Shown: positions 25,301 through 32,179, numbered from the stretch's first letter. The stretch: 64,000 nucleotides of DNA from Corticium candelabrum (GCF_963422355.1 NC_085092.1:5506877-5570876); one strand, 5' to 3'. Made by a program: numbers and translations. The notes: generated by a model not told the origin, from the letters alone.

Positions 25301-26222
25301 TCAAATTATTTGAGAGAACGGATGAGCGTTCAATTTCTGTTAGTTCAAATCCGGCCATCAGTTCATATATACAACTACGTCCGCTTTCTCGTCGGCAAAG
25401 CAATTTCTAATATTCTGAACCTAAAAATTTACAAATTTGAAATAATAAAATTTTAAATTTTGATTTTTTAAAAAATTAAAATTTGAAAATGTAATGCAAA
25501 TTTTAAAAAAATAAAAGCCTTATGTAAAAAAATTAGAAATTAGAAATTAAAAAATTAAAAAATTAAAATTTGAAAATTTAAAATTTAAAAATTTGAAAAT
25601 TTGAAATTTGAAATGGCCGAAAGACCCACTGACCCTCACCATCCCCTTCTCTTGATACTTCACATTGGCTTCTTTTCTTATAAGTACATCAACCATATCG
25701 GTTGATCCCACACCACACGCTACTTGAAGAGCAGATGGATAACCACCCAATCCAGTACCATACCATCCCTACAAAATATGGAGTCCTCTAAAGTAAAGTC
25801 AGTTGTAAACCGTCCATAACATGGGAGTGTGTGTGGACGTGACCATATAGCGAGCGTCATTTGTGTCGGCTAAGCAAGCGCGTATGAGATAGAGGAAACG
25901 ATTCATTCAATAATCTGGTCGGTACAAAGTCAGACGGTAAAAGCAACGTCACCTCGACTCTTACGTTGACAAGCATAACATACACACGACGTCTTCACTA
26001 CAAACATGCTCGCGGCTTGATCACAAATTTCGCGATCTATGACGTCGAACGCGCTGCGCTTTATAGTTCCCCATCACTCACTCAAATTCTTACCCAATTT
26101 CTTGCTACAACATTGACGTCAGCGCTCTTCGCGATTGCTTCCGAGGCCTTTTCTACGTCCTTTTGCACAACAGCATCGAAAAGAGCATCGTCAATCGCTC
26201 TTGAACTTTGGTTTTCCTCCAT
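1491..26222 (-). CDS. Ankyrin-Roc-COR-Death domain protein (DAPK-like without kinase), copy 1, 12 exons
   Basis: Reconstructed minus-strand gene of about 1,174 aa. Exons: 26222-26094, 25768-25640, 18191-18093, 16828-16739, 16682-16584, 9008-8895, 7220-7110, 7041-6972, 4951-2705, 2645-2598, 2029-1946, 1795-1491. All borders are GT..AG on the minus strand; the first seven exons end in phase 0 and the rest in phase 1, so the frame stays open throughout. Order: ankyrin repeats (about residues 1-257), linker, Roc GTPase, COR, lysine-rich linker, Death domain. This is the DAPK1 order without the kinase. In such proteins ankyrin repeats bind partners, Roc-COR is a GTP-dependent dimerising switch and Death domains recruit apoptotic or immune adaptors. 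The start ATG (26,222) is chosen because copy 2 has a matching exon. Introns host 4.4-kb and 6.7-kb transposons. The exact membership of the exon set is inferred. Confidence 0.8.
1946..2029 (-). CDS. Lysine-rich linker exon present only in copy 1
   Basis: An 84-nt exon between the Roc-COR part and the Death exon. Acceptor ttctag, donor GTGAGT, phase 1 on both sides. It reads an acidic then basic linker (GKGDDEQQDIKEP, LKKKKKLMVKEV). The whole stretch 1,930-2,560 is absent from copy 2. The 48-nt exon at 2645-2598 comes just upstream in the transcript. Confidence 0.6.
2270..2420 (-). pseudogene. Relic of a second Death-domain exon start
   Basis: The minus-strand stretch reading DFETLRDAV resembles the start of the real Death exon (DFDTVRDAV at 1,795), and the flanking intron sequence also resembles that upstream of the real exon. 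It is followed by an early stop. It appears to be a decayed internal tandem duplicate, kept in copy 1 and lost from copy 2. Confidence 0.55.
2705..4951 (-). CDS. Roc-COR exon (copy 1)
   Basis: Single 2,247-nt exon. It opens with a Ras-like Roc domain: P-loop GEEDAGKS about 33 residues in, and the G3 motif CDRGGQERF about 205 residues in. A low-complexity acidic/serine insert between them (EEVTQDDEGDS, QPASSSN) makes this Roc unusually long. The COR domain follows, with typical hydrophobic blocks (IPLPWAVLDKLL, DLQWLVNVLTIFVTI, FFVPCLLE). The acceptor is catag before GTGCTATTG and the donor is GTAAGT after GTCTCTG. Several + strand open frames here are antisense shadows. Copy 2 has the same exon at 46,578-44,335, shorter by one codon. 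Confidence 0.88.
4952..6971. other. Intron between the Roc exon and ankyrin exon 8, copy 1
   Basis: About 2 kb with no supported coding exon. Unlike the equivalent intron in copy 2 (46,579-48,982), it lacks the extra sequence at about 47,640-48,020. It contains the small inverted-repeat element described at 6,115-6,620. Confidence 0.6.
6115..6620. mobile_element. Small MITE-like element with imperfect inverted ends, copy 1
   Basis: The left end (agaatgaaatattagcggga) and right end (read in reverse, acgatgaaacattggcagga) are imperfect inverted repeats. Copy 2 preserves them better at about 48,142-48,627 (accgtataagatgaaatatt and its counterpart). The interior has several attggcag-type units and no protein. 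No target duplication was identified. Confidence 0.4.
6972..9008 (-). CDS. Ankyrin exons 6-8 of the Roc-COR-Death gene, copy 1
   Basis: Three exons. 9008-8895 (114 nt) is an ankyrin repeat with DGSTALHLICSKY and a long loop, ending VDVSAKNN. 7220-7110 (111 nt) reads TGKTAIQVGEES and a charged helical cap. 7041-6972 (70 nt) is a linker (VNPSPDVVESANIDVQLP) that shifts the phase from 0 to 1 before the Roc exon. Acceptors are tttag, gacag and tttag; donors GTATGT, GTGTGA and GTAAGT. Copy 2 exons: 50572-50459, 49254-49120 (24 nt longer by a small tandem duplication) and 49052-48983. Confidence 0.72.
7221..8894. other. Intron, copy 1
   Basis: No supported exon. The segment from about 7,618 to 8,092 has no counterpart in copy 2, which passes directly from ccatttccattcag to ttgagataaaatg at 49,655. 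This is either a deletion in copy 2 or an insertion in copy 1; I found no terminal repeats. Confidence 0.5.
9009..11475. other. Large intron with OTU relic and hairpins, copy 1
   Basis: Intron between ankyrin exons 5 and 6. It holds an imperfect palindrome of gtcgcc/ggcgac units near 9,500-9,545, the OTU-like relic at about 9,900-10,250, and the remnant left side of a TIR element near 11,095. Nothing else was recognised. Confidence 0.5.
9905..10250 (+). pseudogene. OTU-type cysteine protease relic, copy 1
   Basis: The + frame reads EEEGNCLFRSFSTLFKG and then YLELRQ, matching the catalytic-cysteine block of OTU deubiquitinases (consensus DGNCLFRS..., then ELR). It breaks soon after by a stop and frame loss, and the catalytic histidine part is not seen. 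Copy 2 has the same relic at 51,545-51,890 with the more canonical EGDGNCLFRSF. OTU domains are carried by several eukaryotic transposons, so it probably came in with an old mobile element. Confidence 0.6.
11616..12964 (+). pseudogene. Gag-like region of the YR retroelement, with zinc knuckle and CCCH-type finger
   Basis: Three broken frames (11,616-11,924 and 11,806-12,123; 12,202-12,414; 12,530-12,964). The last has a CCHC knuckle, CFKCRDSGHLASQCP, followed by a CCCH-like finger (CNHGEGVCKFAHTC) and CSRCGGQHAAVVC. Such proteins bind the element RNA and form particles. The reading frame is split, so it is probably non-functional. Confidence 0.65.
13170..13910 (+). pseudogene. Reverse transcriptase of the YR retroelement
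   Basis: The frame contains RT motifs in order: GLGVVPKKDGSWRFI, IDFKNAFRHCRVHP, LPFGLRSSSWLFNQ and the catalytic YLDDFLILA. It then loses frame near 13,880; the thumb region continues in another frame (13,883-14,128, LIGKLSFAGKVLPARQ) up to an in-frame TAG at 14,126. RT copies the element RNA. The frameshift and the stop mark this copy as inactive. Confidence 0.85.
14129..14647 (+). pseudogene. RNase H domain of the YR retroelement
   Basis: It starts directly after the TAG at 14,126-14,128 with LFTDAAGSHAFGACW (catalytic Asp), then LLFHCDNHAVVDIW (Asp) and HIHGVNNTLVDALSRG. These are the conserved RNase H blocks of DIRS-type and Gypsy-type elements. The domain degrades the RNA strand in hybrids. 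It is separated from RT by a frameshift and a stop. Confidence 0.78.
14577..15511 (+). pseudogene. Tyrosine recombinase of the YR retroelement, frameshifted and missing a catalytic Arg
   Basis: The first frame (14,577-15,155) carries the core-binding part and the first catalytic arginine context, FMRVSEFT, and LRMSKSDPF. A frame change near 15,150 moves the C-terminal part to 15,179-15,511. There the HxxR motif reads HSFQIGAASS, with Gln in place of the second catalytic Arg, followed by LIQRMGRCAS and a putative nucleophile in KTYVR. The enzyme normally integrates circular cDNA. The Arg-to-Gln change and the frameshift both predict loss of activity. Confidence 0.8.
16008..16253 (+). CDS. Small F-box-like open frame, copy 1
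   Basis: An 81-codon + frame, antisense to the host gene intron. Its middle, LGLELLHQILHLYEDRDFLS, resembles an F-box (consensus L..E.L..IL..L...DL...S). Copy 2 has a matching frame at 53,154-53,396, 80 codons, in which 30 central residues are identical. It may be cargo of an inverted-repeat element whose ends are best seen in copy 2. There is no proof of expression, and the similarity is by eye. Confidence 0.4.
   Translation: MQEAVSFHNSTTYNEASSAVSVQLCLSHLGLELLHQILHLYEDRDFLSVSRLLAVEYMCLIEGHVFAIAKHYMNCMLLKSL
16361..16397. repeat. (CT)n microsatellite
   Basis: About 37 bp of pure CT dinucleotide in the intron of copy 1; copy 2 has only a short actctctccgccctc at this point. Confidence 0.9.
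16584..18191 (-). CDS. Ankyrin exons 3-5 of the Roc-COR-Death gene, copy 1
   Basis: Three phase-0 exons, each one ankyrin repeat. 18191-18093 (99 nt) reads FGWTALHYASDGGH, 16828-16739 (90 nt) reads DGWTALHIARNADVVDYLL, and 16682-16584 (99 nt) reads DGYTPFLWACRDGR. The WTALHxA signature of ankyrin helix 1 is clear in two of them. The donor of the middle exon is an unusual GTTTTA in both copies. Copy 2 exons: 57073-56975, 53940-53851 and 53794-53696. Confidence 0.78.
16829..18092. other. Intron with a Cys-rich frame of uncertain status, copy 1
   Basis: The minus strand at about 17,345-17,520 reads a cysteine-rich stretch (LQKGCYCLYSVD, CQVCGDHKSQ) that copy 2 also has at 54,414-54,611. About one residue in five differs between the copies, so selection on it is doubtful. 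The rest shows nothing coding. Confidence 0.35.
18192..18935. other. Intron upstream of the transposon insertion, copy 1
   Basis: Closely matches copy 2 at 57,074-57,814. No coding signal or repeat of note was seen. Confidence 0.6.
20347..24132 (+). CDS. DDE integrase-core transposase, four exons
   Basis: Exons 20347-20526, 20601-21074, 21157-21361 and 23837-24132 join in phase (0, 0, 1) to give about 384 aa. The N-terminus is a helix-turn-helix-like segment (LSHSTISYILRRRHPG). The integrase core follows, with candidate catalytic residues in HKMHIDQNEKL (Asp), IRVDHGREF (Asp) and AERIWVEVNQR (Glu), then a conserved CLSWITMRV and AWNNHFIP. The third intron (21,362-23,836) has absorbed the nested element, so the gene may still be expressed. 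Against the copy at 63,888 (MDEREIQEM start), a small deletion removed the first eight codons; the start used here is the next in-frame ATG. It cuts and joins the element ends. Confidence 0.75.
21420..23807. mobile_element. Non-autonomous TIR element containing a reversed copy of itself
   Basis: The outer element starts TAGCCTCGCAAGCCAGGC and ends with the complement, flanked by the 9-bp duplication CTAATTGGT (21,411-21,419 and 23,808-23,816). At 22,105-23,282 lies a second copy in opposite orientation with the same ends, flanked by CAGTGGACC (22,096-22,104 and 23,283-23,291). Removing the inner copy and one repeat leaves an outer element of about 1.20 kb; the inner is 1.18 kb. Near-end inverted repeats are about 190 bp. 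A 9-bp duplication suggests the Mutator group. No transposase is present. Confidence 0.88.
22105..23282. mobile_element. Inner reversed copy of the 1.2-kb TIR element
   Basis: The inserted element of the nest. Its first half is the reverse complement of the outer right half (23,292-23,807) and its second half is the reverse complement of the outer left half (21,420-22,095). The long open frames at 21,843-21,232 (minus) and 22,877-23,437 (plus) are the same non-coding stretch seen in both copies. Confidence 0.85.
25640..26222 (-). CDS. Exons 1-2 of the ankyrin-Roc-COR-Death gene, copy 1
   Basis: Exon 1 (26222-26094, 129 nt) starts MEENQSS and reads an ankyrin-like helical pair (DDALFDAVVQKDVEKA). 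Its donor is GTAAGA. Exon 2 (25768-25640, 129 nt) reads YPSALQVACGVGSTDMVDVL, an ankyrin repeat. The donor of exon 2 lies inside the 6-bp target duplication of the transposon at 18,942-25,634. Copy 2 lacks the transposon and has exon 2 three nt shorter. Confidence 0.72.
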
Positions 26223-26298
26223 CTAGACCGTTAACTCAAAATGCAACTGTAGACAAATGGCGTGGTGCTAAATTTAGTAACTGTGACATCAAATCGCG
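26223..26298 (-). promoter_or_regulatory. Residual upstream region of the ankyrin-Roc-COR-Death gene, copy 1
   Basis: Only about 76 bp separate the start codon from the inverted repeat at 26,299. Homology with the copy 2 upstream region fades here. The natural promoter has therefore been cut short or replaced by the repeat, which contains CACGTG. Confidence 0.4.
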
Positions 26299-28957
26299 TA
26301 GCCTCGGAGCCAGACCGCATTTGCACGTGAGGGGGCGGGAAGGGCGAGTGAGAGGGCGGGGAGAAAAAAGCTATGAGTTCTAAGTTTACATTGTTTCATG
26401 GTCTTTCTAATATGATCACTGCTACATTTGATCATGTTGCCTTAGAGTTATATTTGCACATAATGTTTGGTAGTTGCTTCTTGTCTAGAAGGTGTAGTTG
26501 AAATACAAATCCATGTAGATGCAGTAGTTGTGATGTAGGGATTGGCAGTTGTATGTAACAAGGGAACAAGTATCAATAAGTTGCTTGGTAGAAGACTATA
26601 TTGTCAGATTGACAGCAAAGGAATACAAAAGTTCTTTACTAAAATTTTTCCAAGAGTATAATTATTGCACCCACCGACTCCTCAACGCTGCATGCACTCT
26701 TGTGGTAGAAGAATTGACTGAACCATGATGACTCATGCTGAAGCAACGTCGTTCCACAAGATGGACACACAAATTTGCGAATATTATATATATTTATATC
26801 TACAGGTGATATAGCTGAAACTGGCAGATACTAGAACAAACTGATTAATTCAACAACGGAACATCTATACTACTCATAAGTTAATACATAGTTAATTAAA
26901 TCAATTATGTCTTTTGATTGACTGTCACTCAACTCTGGTACCAAATTCAAAATGTCCTCCCACTGACTAAAATTAGTCAGGTTGGACAAAATCTCCTGGA
27001 TGCAATCATCTGAAATGGGTCTAACATGAGTACATGATGAATATTGTGGCTGCTGTACTGATGGTGTAAATATCTCTTCTTCCATTTCTTTATACTCAAG
27101 AAGGGCTGTCCGAATTAAGGCAATGTGAGGCAGTGAAACGGGTCTATGTGATCTATGATGAACACCATCCCTGACCTCCTGATGATGACTGTTCCAAAAG
27201 ATATCCTGTATACCAGAACAATCTGATGGTTTTGCACAGCTACACGTTCTTGCACACACATCACAACACTGGTGTTGAGTTTCTGGTTGCACAGGGGGTG
27301 CACCAAAGGGTAACAACAGCAATTTCCGACGGCATGTGTCGGAATCAAACAAATATTGTCGCATTTCAAAATCAATGTGCTGCAGCTGTTGACCATGATA
27401 ATACAAAACGGCTCTGCTTTGTCCACCATCTCTACCACACCGACCTATCTCCTGCATATAGCTTTCCAGAGTATTGGCTGGTCCCCAGTGAACAACTGTA
27501 TGCAATCCTTTCACATCAATTCCTAAGCCTAGGGCATTTGTGGCAAATAGCACTCTGCACTTGCCATCAACAGCTCTCAGAGATGTCAATATTGCCTCCT
27601 TGTTAGCTTCAGGGGTGCTGGAGTGATACATTTCCACAAGCCGATTCTCAACCAAAGTTTCACCCTCTGGAGAGAAAGCCCTCTTACCAAGAGTGTGGTT
27701 GAAGTGCAAATACAATGACGCACAGGCATTCTGAGTTCTGCAGTACACCAGTACTCTGGGGCAGGCCACTCCTAACGTCTGAATCATTCTTAGAAGCCAG
27801 TCGAAAGTTGTCTCAAAGTCGGGAGCTACTCTTTTGACTGAGAGATGGATGTTTGGCCTATCAGGACTCTTCACAATTTCGACAGCATTGCGGAGTCCTA
27901 ATGCTAATGTGAGAGCTTTCCTTGTGGATGCAGAGGCAGTTGCAGTTAGCGCCAAGCACGGGACATCCAACAACGACCTCAGCTCGCCAACCAGGCCACA
28001 CCATACGCGAAATGGTTCCTCTTCCTCACTAACGTCCTGACATGCAGTGCCCCTACAATAAATGAATTTCACATCACCAATTGCGACTACAAAACGCAAA
28101 GAAAGACAGGATTTTGCCTTACCACTGAACTACTGTGTGAGCTTCGTCCACTACCACGGCCACGAACCGCTCTCTCAACTCATTTGCTTGTAAGGCGCAT
28201 CGCCACTCGCGTGAGCCGACAAGCACTTCGGGGCTTCCATAGACATAGGGGAATTTCCCTACCTTGATAGCAGCGTCTGACGAATCCGACTCACCAACAA
28301 AGGCAGCTGCAAACCCTTTGCGCTTTAGAATAGCGACCTGATCTCTCATCAGCGACTTCAATGGAGTCACCACAAGCACCACAGGATCCGCGGGATATTG
28401 CTGGAAGCCATTGGCTGCTAGTCGGGCACAAACGTGCGGGAGAAGATGAAAAATTAGCGACTTTCCAAAGCCCGTAGGAAAGCACGCGAAGACGTCCCGT
28501 CTACCGACAAGGAGGCGAAGAGATAGCATCTGCAGTGGCTTCAAATTCTGCACGCCGAAATCGAACAGCGTCAAAACGCTGGACACGGCAGTTGCAATGG
28601 CTTCATCGTCAGGCATTGCTCGGAAGTCATCCATCATAACTACCAGACAACAAGGACGGCCAGGCCACTCGTACGCTCACACACTAACACCTTAGCAAGC
28701 TGTAATTGCGATCACTTACCTCACCTGCATACGCAATAGCGTCGTCCTGCTGCGTTGCTATTAGCATTCTCATCACCGATTGGCCGCCTTCCTGAAGGCG
28801 TGGGTTTTGATTGGCGCGGTTGCAATTGAGCGAACAAGAGCCCTCCTCTTCCGAACTAGGTTTGATCGGCGAAGTCCCCAGACCGCTTTTTTCTCCCCGC
28901 CCTCTCACTCGCCCTTCCCGCCCCCTCACGTGCAAAAGCGGTCTGGCTCCGAGGCTA
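26299..28957. mobile_element. Possible TIR element carrying a RecQ helicase gene
   Basis: Near-identical inverted repeats of about 75 bp lie at 26,299-26,373 and about 28,885-28,957. Both begin TAGCCTCGGAGCCAGACCGC and contain GCACGTGAGGGGGCGGGA. The complete RecQ gene lies between them. No matching target duplication was found (left flank caaatcgcg, right flank atttcatat), so these could instead be two separate MITE relics or the result of rearrangement. Confidence 0.5.
26870..28637 (-). CDS. RecQ-family superfamily 2 DNA helicase, two exons
   Basis: Exons 28637-28123 and 28052-26870, separated by a 70-bp intron (GTAAGG..TTGTAG), give about 565 aa. Helicase motifs in order: Walker A CFPTGFGKS, DEAH box VVDEAHTVVQW (spanning the intron), LTATAS, VLVYCRT, FATNALGLGID and IGRCGRDGG. 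A zinc-binding CxxC pair (CCDVCARTC) follows as in the RecQ-Ct region. HRDC and exonuclease domains are absent. RecQ enzymes unwind DNA 3' to 5' and process recombination intermediates. The frame is open with no decay. Placement between inverted repeats suggests it may be transposon cargo; a simple host RecQ-like gene is the alternative. Confidence 0.85.
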
Positions 28958-29419
28958 ATTTCATATAGTCTCGGTATTCCAGACTGCTTTCTGCACGTGA
29001 TGGGAGGGGAGAGTGGGAGGAGAGAAGAAAGCAGCTAGCTCACGGCCGTTTCGCCTGCGCAACTTAGTTTGCACGTGCTCAGTCACGTGGAATTGCGCGA
29101 TCGCCAACATACCATCACTTCCTGTGAAACGTTTTCCATTCTTTCTTCTATGTCTGAATGACAATAAGCGAACAACGTGCAAGAAAGTAAGTGCAGACGT
29201 TCATACCATAACTCTATAGATTGTAAGTCTCATAGCACGTTTCTAAATGAGTCACACTTCCATGATAACTACAGAGGTCGTTTTCACTGTTATCTCACAT
29301 CTCCGGGTTTTTGCAGATATAACAATGATCGCAAACAAGACTCATGTGAGACACCACAGCCTCCGTCGCTCGGCTTTTGTGTACGCCTCATAGAAATAAC
29401 GATACAGTTGCGAGTCTTT

Positions 29420-29930
29420 TGACACGTGACTTGGCTCCTAGCTGCCTGAAAATGTGGAAAGCTGAGACTGAACTCGTCTACAAGGGTGCTTCCACTTTGT
29501 TTCTCGATGCAAAAAGTGCAGCTACTTTATCCAAACACAGGGCAACGGCCAACCGATGAGAAAACAAGAAGAACGGAGATCATGCATGAGACATTGTCGT
29601 CGACATGCACGAATCTCTCTGCTGGGGAACAACAGTATGAAACACGTCATACAGCCGACGATTGCAAACACAGACACATGCTGCCACTCACGTCTGCAAG
29701 CCATATGAAGGAATTGACCGCGAGGACAGGCTAGCGTACACATGTACACAAGACTAGATGGTCTCCTGGAGAACTTAATTTGCAAGGATCGACTGCAGGT
29801 TTGTACGAGCGACGACCTAATCAACGTCAGAGACAGGGAACGCGGACAAATAAGTTATGGTGACACAAGAACAGAAGCATGGTCATTTTATACTAAAATA
29901 GCACTAGAATATGACAAGCTGGCCTAGGTC
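29420..29930 (+). pseudogene. Broken unidentified frames upstream of the RAG1-like segment
   Basis: The + strand reads LKMWKAETELVYKGAS at about 29,447-29,559 and LDGLLENLICKDRLQV then DTRTEAWSFYTKIALEYD at 29,742-29,927. Regular amino acid usage suggests former coding, probably the N-terminal part of the same element protein. I do not recognise a family. Confidence 0.35.
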
Positions 29931-30189
29931 ACGTGCCTAGAGATATTATTCTTAGCAACTTGGGATGTAAGTAAAATCATATCTATGGTAAAATAAACTT
30001 TGCCACAAAAACTTGCTAATGGTGTACCAACACTGGTTCCTTGAATTTGAATGGTACACGTGTAGCAGTTCTTTACCTCATCATTCTCTTAAGCCCTTTC
30101 CTTACTCCATACACTACTTAAGACATATACAGAAACAGTTAACCAGTATACAAGTGTTGTCAGTCTAGTCTATGGATATGGCACATCAC

Positions 30190-30805
30190 ATCCTTTCTGT
30201 ACGAGAGCTTCGCAGGTTATGTGCCCCCAGGTTCAATCGAGAGGATGTCAGTACAAATGTCTAGACCACAAAAACAGGATTCTCCAGTTGTACAAGATAG
30301 ATGTTGGAGCAGATAATGTTTCTGTGCATCCTACCAATTTCTGTGTCTGCTGCCATCTAGTGATGCATTGATTTACAAAGAGGCAAGGAGCCTCTATTCT
30401 TGTACCTTTCTGCAGAGAGTGGATGGTACACTCAGAAAACTGCAACACCTGCTGTAGTTGTCAGCAACAGAAGAAAGAAGGAAGACCACCCAAATATTGA
30501 AAAAAGAATCAACTTGTTCTCACAGGTCAGTCAGCAATCAAATTGACTGACCTAATCCAACAAATAGAAACAGTAGCACCAGAAGCCCTATGTTCAGAAG
30601 ACTTTATTCAAGCAATCCAACTATCTCATTTCAACCAATTTGAGTCAGTTCTGTACCTGTTTGACTCGTTCAAGTGCACCCTGTGTGAAAAGTTGTCAAC
30701 ATCCCAGTTGAACTCCAATGCAACCATTTAATGTGCAAGAAGTGTGCCATTCAACATTTGCATCAGTCTCCCTTGTATGACTGTTTCCAGTGCCAGCAGC
30801 TATAA
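30190..30805 (+). pseudogene. RAG1 N-terminal-region-like relic (zinc-binding motif plus RING)
   Basis: The frame at about 30,288-30,731 reads YKIDVGADNVSVHPTNFCV followed by CCHLVMH. This matches the vertebrate RAG1 N-terminal zinc motif (IDV.AD..S.HPT.FC..CW..MH). It then has ENCNTCCSCQQQ, KKEGRPPK and, further on, a RING finger: KCTLCEK, then after a frame change near 30,704 QCNHLMCKKC and CFQC. Stops at 30,369 (TGA), 30,498 (TGA) and 30,729 (TAA), plus frameshifts near 30,255 and 30,700, mark it as dead. RAG1 N-terminal-like proteins in invertebrate mobile elements have been described (N-RAG-TP of Aplysia). No RAG1 catalytic core or RAG2 is present. Confidence 0.65.
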
Positions 30806-31280
30806 GAAGCACATCAAGAGCCCACCACTAGCATTACTGCAGTAGAGATGGTCATGCCACAGGTCACACGGCATCGGCCAATAGTCAAAAAGCGAAAGGC
30901 AGAAACTACAATTGGCATCTGTGATAGCCGTAGAGGTCTGTAGAATGCGCTGTGAGTAAGAATGAAAACAAACAAACAAACCTGACTCCGCCATCTTTGG
31001 GTCTCGATTCTTCCATTACGGCGAGGCGTACATCGGTAGGATCTCGCACGAACTGAATTCTTGTAAGCACAAATAACTGGATTACAGCGAAAGTCCTCGC
31101 AAAACCCGGAGAACGCGGCAAAACAGGAGGACGAGAAATGTGTCGTTTCACATGCTACAAAGGACTTCGAGATTTCCAGAGATCTTCTTCAGATAGCGAC
31201 ACTACCCGATTGTGTGGTCATACCCTAAAAGACAGCCTACGCTTTCTGCAGTATCTGTGTGCAAACGCCGATTCACGTCA
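30806..31280. other. Interior tail of the RAG1-like element
   Basis: No recognisable protein. A minus-strand ATG context (MEESRPKDGG at about 31,015-30,980) followed by a GT-rich sequence could be a first exon, but nothing supports it further. Confidence 0.3.
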
Positions 31281-31502
31281 CTTGAGCAAAACCCGGTCAT
31301 TTTTAACTGAGCATGCGCAACAACTAAGTTGCGCGGCCTCGCATAGTTGAAACGGCCGTGTGTCCCCAGACTGCTTTCTTCTCTCGCAAATTTTTTTTTT
31401 GGGTCCACTTCACACACACATCCCGGATATATAGCCCGGATAAGTTTAACTTGCACGTGCACGGTAGACCATTCTCACGTGCACAAATGGCTAGTAGTTC
31501 GA

Positions 31503-31736
31503 TAGTCTCGCGCAGCCAGCCCCTCCCCCTTTTTGACATCCGTTGGCGGGAGACGGTCTGGTAAGGTTCCTTTGATGTCTTGGTTCTGCCGACCCCTGCA
31601 TTCCATGGGGCATAAAGACTTAACGATGATCTGTTAATTGAGATAAGCGACCAACCGATGGGAACTCATCTGGTAATTAGTATCGTCTCCCGCCAACGGA
31701 TGTCAAAAAGGGGGAGGGGCTGGCTGCGCGAGACTA
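31503..31736. mobile_element. 234-bp MITE with 9-bp target duplication
   Basis: Inverted ends begin TAGTCTCGCGCAGCCAGCCC and extend about 53 bp (to gttggcgggagacg). It is flanked by the perfect 9-bp repeat GTAGTTCGA (31,494-31,502 and 31,737-31,745). The opposite arm of the host MULE, near 40,440-40,455, lacks it and reads the complement of agtagttcgaaatg, an internal empty site. Confidence 0.92.
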
Positions 31737-32119
31737 GTAGTTCGAAATGTGAGGTGTTATGCTGACAGATCGTGGGAATTGCGCTTTCTCTGCGAGCAGT
31801 TACCACACTCAGTAAGCAACAGTGGCTAGTGAAGGGAGAGCCCCAATATGGGAAATGTTGGTTCCTACAAACCGTTTTCTTTGCAGAAATCGACTTTCTC
31901 GAGAAACAATTGACTCCAGAAAAGCTTTGCGTGATGCAGTTATTATACAAGATGGCAGAAGTTTGTACAGTTTGCTAGTTAATTGATATTAGTTAATTTA
32001 ACTAATTGTTAATTTATTAGAATACAGTATTTAGTAACATTAAAGCACAATTTATGTATTTATGGTAGTATTTTTGAACCTTTAATGTGATTTAATAAAT
32101 AGTAATTTATAATTTATAA

Positions 32120-32179
<60 letters not shown>
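32120..32179. repeat. (TA)n microsatellite in the left MULE arm
   Basis: About 60 bp of TA dinucleotide. The matching position of the right arm (39,660-40,070) is the insertion point of a mariner-type MITE. Confidence 0.9.

Larger units (their letters stand above)
18942..25634 (+). mobile_element. Integrase-type DNA transposon with long inverted repeats (IS3EU-like?)
   Basis: The ends GGTCAGTGGGTCTTTCGGCC and their complement enclose 6,693 bp, flanked by the 6-bp duplication CTCACC (18,936-18,941 and 25,635-25,640). Copy 2 gives the empty site at 57,817-57,823. The inverted repeats are about 1.4 kb each (18,942 to about 20,336, and about 24,190 to 25,634) and begin with a very AT-rich tract of tttcaaatt units. 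A four-exon transposase lies inside, with a 2.4-kb nested insertion at 21,420-23,807. Assignment to the IS3EU superfamily rests on my memory of the 6-bp duplication and integrase-like transposase and needs a database check. Confidence 0.85.
28966..31385 (+). mobile_element. Decayed TIR element carrying a RAG1 N-terminal-like segment
   Basis: The left end begins TAGTCTCGGTATTCCAGACT and continues with agaagaaagcag and cacggccgtttcg. A matching inverted stretch lies at about 31,280-31,385 (gcgcaacaactaagttgcgc, gaaacggccgtg, ctgctttcttctctc). The last part of the right repeat is missing because the MULE starts at 31,386, and it is not found beyond 40,573. The interior holds broken frames, including the RAG1-like relic. 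Confidence 0.6.

Noticed and set aside
27226..27606. 126-codon + strand frame
   Set aside because: Antisense shadow of the RecQ helicase exon.
30980..31151. Possible first exon (MEESRPKDGG) on the minus strand
   Set aside because: Plausible ATG and donor but no downstream exon or homology.
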